Source of the DNA: Herbaspirillum seropedicae
GTDB lineage: Bacteria; Pseudomonadota; Gammaproteobacteria; Burkholderiales; Burkholderiaceae_D
Assembly: GCF_001040945.1 (NCBI RefSeq)
Contig: NZ_CP011930.1
Location: forward strand, 3,901,021-3,965,020
DNA length: 64,000 nucleotides
Direction of reading: 5' to 3'
The notes under the pieces are model-generated. The model saw only the letters and a program-made list of their open reading frames with translations, searched no databases and had not been told where the DNA came from. Below are positions 57,149 through 64,000 of this stretch, piece by piece. A program made the translations under genes and the position numbers. Each line of letters starts with the position of its first letter. Within the stretch, counting starts at the first letter, position 1.

Positions 57149-57679
57149 TCAGAAAGTACCGAGATAGAAGAAGCCCGCCAGGGCCCCGCCAAACAGCAAC
57201 CACAGCGGATGGATCTTGGTCTTGAGGGCGATGATGGCAGTGGCCGCCGTGATCGCAGCGAGGAAGCCGTGGGTGATCGACGCCTGCGTGATCAGCAGCG
57301 CCGAAGCCGCAACCAGCCCGCCCGTGACGGGCAGCAGGCCAGCCTGCACATGCCGCCGCCAGGGCTTGTCCTTGAACCTCTCCCATACGTGCAACATGAT
57401 GATGGTAATGATGGACGAAGGCCCGAACTTGGCCAGGCTGGTCACCAGCATCCCCCAGAAACCGGCCACGTGCCAGCCCACCAGCGTGACCACCATCAGG
57501 TTGGGACCGGGTGCAGCCTGCCCCAGGGCAAACAGCGCGCTGAAATCCTCGGCGCTCATCCACTGGTGGACTTCCACCACCTGGCGCTGCATCTCCGGCA
57601 GGATGGTGTTGCCGCCACCGAAGGCCAACACCGACAACTGCGTGAAGATGATGACCAATGCGATCAGGGTCTGGCTCAT
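57149..57679 (-). CDS. chrA: Chromate transporter, half-protein 2
   Basis: A 176-residue membrane protein with one CHR domain: FGGGNTILPEMQRQVVEVHQWMSAEDFSALFALGQAAPGPNLMVVTLVGW is the FGG...PGP signature. In many bacteria ChrA has two such domains in one chain; here they are two genes overlapping by four bases (57676-57679). It exports chromate, or transports a related anion. Expression is probably governed by the divergent LysR gene. Confidence 0.9.
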   Translation of the reverse strand: MSQTLIALVIIFTQLSVLAFGGGNTILPEMQRQVVEVHQWMSAEDFSALFALGQAAPGPNLMVVTLVGWHVAGFWGMLVTSLAKFGPSSIITIIMLHVWERFKDKPWRRHVQAGLLPVTGGLVAASALLITQASITHGFLAAITAATAIIALKTKIHPLWLLFGGALAGFFYLGTF

Positions 57680-58308
57680 TGCGCGCCCTCCTTCTTGCCC
57701 TCATCCTGCACGGGCACACTCTGCGGCTTGGCCGCAAAGCGCTCGCCGTAGCGGGCGGTGAGGACCACGCTGATGGGCGTCATCACCAGCATCACCCACA
57801 GCAGCGGAATGCGCAGCAAGGCGATGGCCACGAAACAGACCACTGCCACGCCCGCCAGCACCAGGTTCTTGCGCAGCGGCAGCGCGATCTTCACCGCCAT
57901 CTGGATCAGCAGCCCGGCAGCCGCCGCAGCCAATCCCGCGAAAAGATGCTTGACGTTGGGATCATGCTGGAAGTGCTGGTAGATCATGCCCAAGAGGATC
58001 ACCACCATGGAAGGCACGGCGATCAAGCCGGTAACGCCAGCCAGTGCGCCCTTCCAGCCGCGGAACTTCATGCCCAGCGCTACCGACAGGTTGATGATGT
58101 TGCCGCCGGGGAGGAACTGGCACAGCCCTAGCAGCTCGACGAATTCAGGATCGGTCAGCCATTTGCGGCGCTCGACGATCATGCGGTGCGCCAGCGGTAG
58201 CGCGCCGCCGAAGGCGGTCATGCCCAGGCCGAGAAAGCCCAGGAACAGTTCTCTGGTAGTAGGGACAGGCCGCTCGGGGGCCAGGAGGTCAGGAGTGCTC
58301 ATCATCAT
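57676..58308 (-). CDS. chrA: Chromate transporter, half-protein 1
   Basis: A protein of about 210 residues with a CHR domain (ELFLGFLGLGMTAFGGALPLAHRMIVERRKWL and LCQFLPGGNIINLSVALG). The partner half follows directly, and the two probably assemble with opposite topology. Three consecutive ATGs (58308, 58305, 58302) and an upstream ATG at 58341 are all possible starts. The last of the triplet has GAG six bases upstream, and 58341 has AAGAG nine bases upstream. First gene of the chr pair. Confidence 0.88.
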   Translation of the reverse strand: MMMSTPDLLAPERPVPTTRELFLGFLGLGMTAFGGALPLAHRMIVERRKWLTDPEFVELLGLCQFLPGGNIINLSVALGMKFRGWKGALAGVTGLIAVPSMVVILLGMIYQHFQHDPNVKHLFAGLAAAAAGLLIQMAVKIALPLRKNLVLAGVAVVCFVAIALLRIPLLWVMLVMTPISVVLTARYGERFAAKPQSVPVQDEGKKEGAQ

Positions 58309-58367
58309 CTCGTGCAGGCGCGGCGTGATTGCCGCATGCATGAAAGGCTACTCTTGGGGAGGGTTTT

Positions 58368-58387
58368 TGTCTAATATATGTCAGACA
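58368..58387. promoter_or_regulatory. LysR-type box between chrA and the regulator gene
   Basis: TGTCT (58368-58372) and AGACA (58383-58387) form an inverted repeat with a 10-base AT-rich spacer, containing the T-N11-A pattern. It lies in the 100-base divergent space, 21 bases before the regulator ATG. Confidence 0.55.
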
Positions 58388-58408
58388 CCCTATCCATATT
58401 ATTACGAT

Positions 58409-59335
58409 ATGCCACCTTCCATCGACCTGCGCCTGTTGCGCTACTTCATCGCCGTGGCCGAAGAAGGCCACCTGACCAAGGCGGCCGAGCGCATCGGCAT
58501 CCAGCAGCCACCGCTGTCGCAGCAGATCCGGGTGCTGGAGCGCGAACTCGGCGTGACCCTCTTCAACCGCCTGCCGCGCGGCATGGAGCTCACCGACAGC
58601 GGCGCCGCCCTGCTCATCGATGCGCGCGCGCTGCTGGCGCAGCTCGATACGACGGTCGCCAGCGTACGCCGCATCGCCCAGGGCAAGATGGGGCGCATCG
58701 CCGTGGGTTTCACCGAATCGGCCTCGCTGCATCCCTTCGTGCATTCGGTCATCCGCGCCTTTCGCGCCGATGCGCCGGATGTGGCCATGACCGTCGAAGA
58801 GAGCAACACCAACGAACTGATCGAAGCGCTGCGCGGCAAGCGGCTGGACCTGGCCTTCGTGCGTTCCCCCGTGGGCGACTCGGGGGGCCTGACGATAGAG
58901 ACCATGCTGGAAGAAGACATGGTCGCCGCCCTCCCCATCGATCATCCCCTGGTCGATGGCGGCAAGCGCAAGAGCATCGCCCTACACGCCCTGGCCGAGG
59001 AATCCTTCATCATGACGCGCCGGCCCAACGGTCCCGGCCTGTACGACACCATCATCGCCGCCTGCCACGCCGCTGGCTTCTCGCCACAGGTGATCCAGGA
59101 GGCGCGCAAGAATCTCTCCACGCTCTCGCTGGTGGCCGCAGGCGTAGGGGTGACGGTGATCCCGGCGTCGATGACGCGAGTCAATGCGGAGGGTGTGGTG
59201 TATCTGAAGCTGACCGGCGCACCCGACCTGAAAGCGCCCTTGCACCTGGCTTACCGGACGGGCAGCATCAGCGGTGCGGCGCGCTTGATGCGGGAAGAGG
59301 CATTGAAATTGAGTGCGGGGCGCAAGCGACGCTGA
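58409..59335 (+). CDS. LysR family transcriptional regulator
   Basis: A 308-residue regulator. The winged helix-turn-helix is LRLLRYFIAVAEEGHLTKAAERIGIQQPPLSQQIRVLERELGVTLF, followed by a periplasmic-binding-protein-like effector domain. I use the ATG at 58409 (MPPSIDLRLL). The upstream 141-codon open frame lies over chrA and is rejected. The divergent chrA pair and the TGTCT-N10-AGACA box argue that it controls chromate transport genes. The effector-domain pattern is closest to the BenM/CatM-like class, but the ligand is unknown. Confidence 0.92.
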   Translation: MPPSIDLRLLRYFIAVAEEGHLTKAAERIGIQQPPLSQQIRVLERELGVTLFNRLPRGMELTDSGAALLIDARALLAQLDTTVASVRRIAQGKMGRIAVGFTESASLHPFVHSVIRAFRADAPDVAMTVEESNTNELIEALRGKRLDLAFVRSPVGDSGGLTIETMLEEDMVAALPIDHPLVDGGKRKSIALHALAEESFIMTRRPNGPGLYDTIIAACHAAGFSPQVIQEARKNLSTLSLVAAGVGVTVIPASMTRVNAEGVVYLKLTGAPDLKAPLHLAYRTGSISGAARLMREEALKLSAGRKRR

Positions 59336-59381
59336 ATCCGGCAGGCATATTGCCGAGATAGGGCAATGCGTTGATCGATAC

Positions 59382-59412
59382 AAAAATGGCTTCCCCCAGG
59401 AAGCCATTTTTT
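59382..59412. terminator. Bidirectional intrinsic terminator
   Basis: Stem AAAAATGGCTTCC (59382-59394) with GGAAGCCATTTTT and a CCCA loop, T run on the plus strand and A run that serves the minus strand. It separates the LysR gene from dcd. Confidence 0.92.
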
Positions 59413-59437
59413 ATTGCCGATATGGTTTATATCGTTT

Positions 59438-60007
59438 TCAGGTCTTGGGCAAGGTCACCCCATGCTGCCCCTGGTACTTGCCACCGCGATCCTTGTAGGA
59501 AGTCTCGCAGACTTCATCGCTCTCGAAGAACAGCACCTGGGCGCAGCCTTCGCCAGCGTAGATCTTGGCTGGCAGCGGCGTGGTGTTGGAGAACTCCAGG
59601 GTGACGTAACCTTCCCATTCCGGCTCGAAGGGCGTGACGTTGACGATGATGCCGCAGCGCGCATAGGTGGACTTGCCCAGGCAGATCGTCAGTACGCTGC
59701 GCGGAATGCGGAAGTATTCGACGGTACGCGCCAGCGCGAAGGAGTTCGGCGGGATGATGCAGACATCGCCCTTGAAATCCACGAAGGACTTCTCATCGAA
59801 GTTCTTGGGATCGACGATGGTGGAATTGATGTTGGTGAAGATCTTGAATTCGTCGGCGCAGCGGATATCGTAGCCATAGGACGAGGTGCCGTAGGAAACG
59901 ATCTTGCTGCCGTCGGCCGCCGTGCGTACCTGCCCCGGCTCGTAAGGTTCGATCATTCCTTCCTGCTCCGCCATGCGGCGGATCCACTTGTCTGACTTGA
60001 TGGCCAT
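59438..60007 (-). CDS. dcd: dCTP deaminase
   Basis: A 189-residue trimeric enzyme that deaminates dCTP to dUTP, feeding dUMP to thymidylate synthase. Signature stretches are [20 protein letters not shown], the catalytic-Glu region [32 protein letters not shown], and [11 protein letters not shown] at the end. I chose the ATG at 60007 ([19 protein letters not shown]), the standard family start; the upstream extension lacks similarity. Confidence 0.95.
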   Translation of the reverse strand: MAIKSDKWIRRMAEQEGMIEPYEPGQVRTAADGSKIVSYGTSSYGYDIRCADEFKIFTNINSTIVDPKNFDEKSFVDFKGDVCIIPPNSFALARTVEYFRIPRSVLTICLGKSTYARCGIIVNVTPFEPEWEGYVTLEFSNTTPLPAKIYAGEGCAQVLFFESDEVCETSYKDRGGKYQGQHGVTLPKT

Positions 60008-60130
60008 GGTGTTCAACGTATCCAAAGAATCCGGCATTTTACGCGAAAACCGGCCCGGGTTGGGGCATCCCGGGCCATCGCAGGGCTCCATGACCTGCCG
60101 CGGCAGCCCGGCGGAGCTGGGCGGCTCGGC

Positions 60131-60925
60131 CTAGCGCCCCCCGCCAAACAGGGACTTGAAGAAGCCCACCCGCTCGCGCTGCTGGCGCTCATAGAACGGT
60201 TTGGTCTCGGCCAGCATGTAGTCGGCGATGCCGTTGCCGGGCTCCACGCGCAACATGTCCACTGCCGTATTGGCTGGCGCGTGCTGTGCGATCACCGGGC
60301 CGACTTCGCGCATCACCCGTTCCATGTGGCTCGCAGGGAGGTCGATGCCGACCACCAGCGCAGGCTGCGGGTCATGGGCCGGGTCATGCATCATGGACAG
60401 GTAGGCGGCCTTGACCTTGTCATGGCGCGCGAACAGCGTCGACAGCGCCTCCAGCATGGCCTGCGGCGGCTGCGCGGGGCTGCCCAGCTGCACGCTGCCG
60501 CCTCCACCCACCTCACGCGCCACGGGCACGCCGCCGTTATCCTCCTGCAGGACATGAGCCACTTCGCCGGGCACGAAATACTTGGCGTGGGGGCTGTCCG
60601 GATAGAGGATGAAGATCGTCCGCCCATCGCCACACATGCGGAACAGCTCGCGCACCGTCATGCCCACGCAGGAGGCGTCTTTGTCGAAGGCTTGCTCGAT
60701 CTCCAGCAGGGAACTGAACATGGGCAGCATCATGGCCCCATCGTCACCGGGCCAGCGCATGATCTGGACCTGCTCGCGGTTGCCGTCCGGCGGCGGGTTG
60801 CCGCGCACGAAGACGGTGGAATCCAGCAGCATGCGGTAGAAGGCGGGCCGCGCTTCCGGGTCGCCCCGGGCGCGGAGCAAGGCTTCTTCAAGGGGAGACA
60901 GGGATGGGGAGGTTTCGGCTTGCAT
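60131..60925 (-). CDS. SseB-like protein (enhanced serine sensitivity family)
   Basis: A 264-residue protein with an N-terminal SseB domain (LEEALLRARGDPEARPAFYRMLLDSTVFV and PMFSSLLEIEQAF) and a C-terminal SseB_C-type domain (AYLSMMHDPAHDPQPALVVGIDL), ending in a short basic tail. It is cytoplasmic; the biochemical role of the family is not established. I use the ATG at 60925 (AGAAAGAG upstream). The long upstream open frame overlaps the divergent gene and is rejected. Confidence 0.82.
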   Translation of the reverse strand: MQAETSPSLSPLEEALLRARGDPEARPAFYRMLLDSTVFVRGNPPPDGNREQVQIMRWPGDDGAMMLPMFSSLLEIEQAFDKDASCVGMTVRELFRMCGDGRTIFILYPDSPHAKYFVPGEVAHVLQEDNGGVPVAREVGGGGSVQLGSPAQPPQAMLEALSTLFARHDKVKAAYLSMMHDPAHDPQPALVVGIDLPASHMERVMREVGPVIAQHAPANTAVDMLRVEPGNGIADYMLAETKPFYERQQRERVGFFKSLFGGGR

Positions 60926-61071
60926 GGCGCTCTTTCTGGTTGTTGGGGGGACCATGCCGCCCCGGTAGCGGGACCGGAGCAAGGCGACTCTTCGAACCGG
61001 CCGCGCAAGGAAGGTTCCCAGAGCACGGGAGATGGGCGACAATGCAGTTCCCTTTCCAAGGAGCAACCCCA

Positions 61072-62522
61072 TGTTGGCATCTATCGCGCGATGGCTGAAA
61101 CAATGGACCCGCCCGATCCCGCCTGCGGCTGGCGAAGGCAGCCGCGACCAGTTGCCGCCACCGGACGGGCGCGCGCTTGCCGACTGGGGGCCCACCGTGT
61201 ACCTGCCGGGCCACGGACAGATGTCCCTGCGAAAGGCCCTGCCCAAAGTCGCGACCATGGAGCAGCCGGCGCTGGTCAGCGAATGCATCATCCACTCCTC
61301 CGGCTACCTGCGCCAAGCCGGCATCGAGCGCGCCGTGCGGCTCTCCGACACCCGCTACCTGCCCCTGATCGCCATGCGCCTCAACGACTGGAGCGCAGCC
61401 GTGCGCCAGGCTGCGCGCCAAGCGCTGGAACAGTACCGCGAAACGCATGCAGCTGCCGACTTCGTCCCCGCACTGACCGCCCTGCATGGCGCCGCGCGCG
61501 GCCAGCGCGCAGACCATGCGTGGATCGCCGCGTTCATGCAAGGGCTGGCGGCAGAGGACGGACCGGACTGGCTGCTGCCTGCACTGCGCGCGCGTGACCC
61601 TCAACTGCGCCGTGCAGCCTATGGGCTGGCGCTGGATCATCTGCCGCAACGGCGCGCAGAGCTGGTGACATTCGGTCTGGCCTCGCGCGATCTGATGCAG
61701 GCCCACCGGGCGTTACACGCCTTGCTCCAGCTCGATGAAGATGCGCGCCTGGCGTGCATTCCCCTCGGTCTGCGCTCGCCCTTTGGACAGGTTCGGCAAT
61801 TCGCCGTCGACCATGCTCCCGCTGCGCTGTCCAGGGAACAATTGCTGAGGCTGCTGTTCGATCCGATGCCGCGCATACGCCAGACGGCCGCCAGGCAATT
61901 GGACGCAGCAGGCGAGGATGTGGCAGCTCATGTCAATCAGGCCTTGCTTGAAGGACAACTGGCCGCCCGCGAGCTGTGCGCGGCGCTGGCGCTGTTGGTG
62001 CAGAACCGGCAGCCTGGCGTGGAAGTGCTGCTGCGCGACTACGCCAAGGATCCGCGCGAGCGGGTGCGACGGCAGGCCTTGTTCCTATGGGCAAGCAGTT
62101 TGCCGCAAGAGCGCGATGCCGTGGCCGCGCTTGCCTTGCAGGACAAGGCTGTCTCGGTATGCAAGCTGGCGGTGCAGCTTGGCCGGGCCGGAGCCTATGT
62201 CAGCTTTGCGGACATCGCCGCCATGCTGCGCCAGCATGGCCATCAGACGATCGCCTTGTCACTTTGCGCGCGTCATCCTTGGGATTTGATGGCCTGCATC
62301 GCGCTGATCGATAGCCTCGAGCAGCCCCAAGCGCATCAGGATGAACGGCTGCGCGCCGCCCTGGCGCCGTGGCTGGACAACCCCGGGCATGGCTGGACGA
62401 ATCCGCAACGCTGGCATGTCGAGTTGATGGCGCAGTTGGAGGGGGTGCGGCGACTGCGGCGTATCGTGCCGCCGGAGTGGCATGCGCAGTTGCAGAATTT
62501 GCTAGGGAACGCAGGAGCATGA
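61072..62522 (+). CDS. HEAT-repeat-like hypothetical protein
   Basis: A 483-residue, Ala/Leu/Arg-rich alpha-helical protein. Helical pairs repeat, for example DWSAAVRQAARQALEQY, DPQLRRAAYGLALDHL, DPMPRIRQTAARQLDAAG and DPRERVRRQALFLWASSL, each with the D-x-x-x-R-x-x-A pattern of HEAT/armadillo repeats. No enzymatic motif is seen, so a protein-interaction scaffold is likely. AGGAG precedes the ATG at 61072. It is divergent from the SseB-like gene and converges with hrpA. Confidence 0.72.
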
Positions 62523-62548
62523 ACGGCGATGCAGTGGAGACTCCAGCC

Positions 62549-64000
62549 TCACCGCTGCATACTCTCCCAAACCTTCTGCAAGCGCTTCACCGACACCGGC
62601 ATCGGCGTCTTCAATTCCTGTGCATAGAGCGACACGCGCAACTCCTCCAGCATCCAGCGGAACTCGGTCATCTTCGGATCCGCCCTGCCGGCGCGGTCCT
62701 TCAGGGCGCGTTGATACGGCAGCGCCACCGAATTCCATTCCGCCAGCAATCGTGTATCACGTGCCGGATCGGCGCGCAGCTTGTCCAGCCGCACGTTGAT
62801 GGCCTTCAGATAACGCGGATAGTGACTCAGATTGCCGTAATCGGTCTCGGCCACGAAACGCTTGCCCACCAGTTGCGATAGCTGCGCCTGCATGTCAGCC
62901 GCTGCCTGCGCGTGCGCCTTGATGCCTTGCAGTTTCTTGGGCAGGGCATGGTACTCGGCCAGTATCTGGCCGCACAGGCGGGCAATCTCGTTGACCAGCA
63001 AACCCAGCCGGGCCTTGCCTTCATCACGGCGGCGATTGAACTCGTCGGCGTTGCGCGGCAGCGGGTCCTGCAGGAAGGCGCGCTCCAGGCCGGCATTGAG
63101 GATCTGTTCGCGCAATTCTTCCTGCGAACCCAGGGCCATGAATTGCATGCCCATCTGCTGCAGGCCCGGAATATTCTTTTCCAGGTACTTGAGCTGCTCC
63201 TTCATCTGCAAGGCAAACAGACGACGCAGCCCGGCATAGTGGAAGCGCGCCGCCTCGGCCGGATCATCAAAGACTTCCAGGTCACAATGCGTCTTGCGGT
63301 CCACCAGCGCGGGGAAACCGATCAGCGTCTGCGCCTGCTTACCGCTGCCGCGTGTAATCTCCAGCAACTCAGGCAATTCACCAAAACTCCAGCTGGTGAG
63401 GTTGCTGTATTCGCCTACCGAAGCCGGCGCAGCAGCAGCCGGCGCGGCGCTGGTCCCGCCCTTGCTGGTGGCGGCGGCGGGCGAAGGCGCGGCATTGTCC
63501 TCGTCCTCGCGGGGAGCAATGGCCACCTGCTCGGCCAGCTTCTGGAACTGCTGGCGCGCCTGCCCGCCGAACTCGGCTTGCAGGGCGGCGAGGTTGCGGC
63601 CCATCTCCAGCTGGCGCCCATGCTCATCGACGATCTTGAAGTTCATCGCATGGTGGGCTGACAGCGTTTCCTGCTTGAAATCGCTGGGCTTGACTAGCAG
63701 GGTGATCTGCTCGCGGATATCAGCAATGATGGCGTCGATGAGGTTGCCGCGACCAAAGGCCTTGCGCTCTTCCATGCGCTCGCAGAAGCGGGCGGCGTAG
63801 TCGGGCAGCGGCACGCAATGGCGACGCAGCTTCTGTGGCAAGGACTTCAGCAGCAGATGCACCTTCTCCTTCAACATGCCCGGCACCAGCCATTCACAGC
63901 GATCCGCCGAGACCTGGTTCAGTGCATACAGCGGCACGGTCAGCGTGACGCCATCACGGGCAGCGCCGGGTTCGAAGTGATAGCTCAAGGCCATGGCGAT
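62549..64000 (-). CDS. hrpA: ATP-dependent RNA helicase HrpA, C-terminal part (5' end outside the window)
   Basis: 484 codons are visible and the frame stays open to the last base, so the N-terminal DEAH helicase core lies beyond the right edge. The visible part is the DUF3418 domain unique to HrpA: LSYHFEPGAARDGVTLTVPLYALNQV, CEWLVPGMLKEKVHLLLKSLPQKLRR, TSWSFGELPELLEI, and the end MLEELRVSLYAQELKTPMPVS. An Ala/Pro-rich linker (about visible residues 165-195) interrupts it. HrpA is a DEAH helicase linked to rescue of stalled or collided ribosomes in E. coli. Confidence 0.93.
   Translation of the reverse strand: MAMALSYHFEPGAARDGVTLTVPLYALNQVSADRCEWLVPGMLKEKVHLLLKSLPQKLRRHCVPLPDYAARFCERMEERKAFGRGNLIDAIIADIREQITLLVKPSDFKQETLSAHHAMNFKIVDEHGRQLEMGRNLAALQAEFGGQARQQFQKLAEQVAIAPREDEDNAAPSPAAATSKGGTSAAPAAAAPASVGEYSNLTSWSFGELPELLEITRGSGKQAQTLIGFPALVDRKTHCDLEVFDDPAEAARFHYAGLRRLFALQMKEQLKYLEKNIPGLQQMGMQFMALGSQEELREQILNAGLERAFLQDPLPRNADEFNRRRDEGKARLGLLVNEIARLCGQILAEYHALPKKLQGIKAHAQAAADMQAQLSQLVGKRFVAETDYGNLSHYPRYLKAINVRLDKLRADPARDTRLLAEWNSVALPYQRALKDRAGRADPKMTEFRWMLEELRVSLYAQELKTPMPVSVKRLQKVWESMQR

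Overview
This 64 kb window is GC-rich chromosomal DNA from a betaproteobacterium. Gene content and protein sequences point to the Burkholderiales, family Oxalobacteraceae, most likely Herbaspirillum. That is an inference from family resemblance and gene order, not a database match. Genes are densely packed on both strands. Most coding sequence is housekeeping or ordinary accessory metabolism, and the leftmost 9 kb is a type VI secretion (T6SS) cargo cassette.

Left part (1-11.6 kb). A VgrG spike gene cut by the window edge is followed by a DUF4123 adaptor, a large VasX/BTH_I2691-like membrane effector, three tandem paralogous membrane proteins (DUF6708-like; the third is broken by one extra G in a homopolymer) and a PAAR tip protein. 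Together they form a spike-adaptor-effector-tip module, and the tandem paralogues are candidate immunity proteins. Then come a DUF2130 coiled-coil protein on the minus strand, a MazEF-type toxin-antitoxin pair with a direct-repeat operator candidate, and tRNA-Val(CAC).

11.7-22.4 kb. The block dnaQ, rnhA, methyltransferase / gloB, mltD matches the gene order of enteric bacteria. It is followed by a complete yejABEF peptide ABC transporter operon. 22.7-32.4 kb holds fabI, a DEAD-box RNA helicase with a long structured leader, a DUF2442 protein, a tightly overlapped pqiA-pqiA-pqiB-pqiC operon, and leuA. In front of leuA lies an unlisted 30-codon leader peptide with eight leucine codons, six of them the rare CTA. 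It sits at a strong promoter and is probably an attenuation-type leucine sensor.

32.5-46.6 kb. A chemoreceptor with a C-terminal WETF tether, an egtD-egtB ergothioneine pair, an ABC exporter, an old-yellow-enzyme oxidoreductase and a DedA protein come first. Then there is a divergent GntR / SDR-BKACE catabolic unit with a clear promoter and palindromic operator, followed by thyA and a nitronate monooxygenase-like gene. 46.6-64 kb holds a MacA-like adaptor with a NodT-type outer membrane factor but no inner-membrane pump, opgGH (glucan synthesis), folA, a large Orn/Lys/Arg decarboxylase, a split chromate transporter with a divergent LysR regulator, dcd, an SseB-like protein, a HEAT-repeat protein, and the 3' part of hrpA running off the right edge.

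Several near-perfect intrinsic terminators separate convergent genes. I saw no rRNA genes, CRISPR arrays, intact insertion sequences or prophage.
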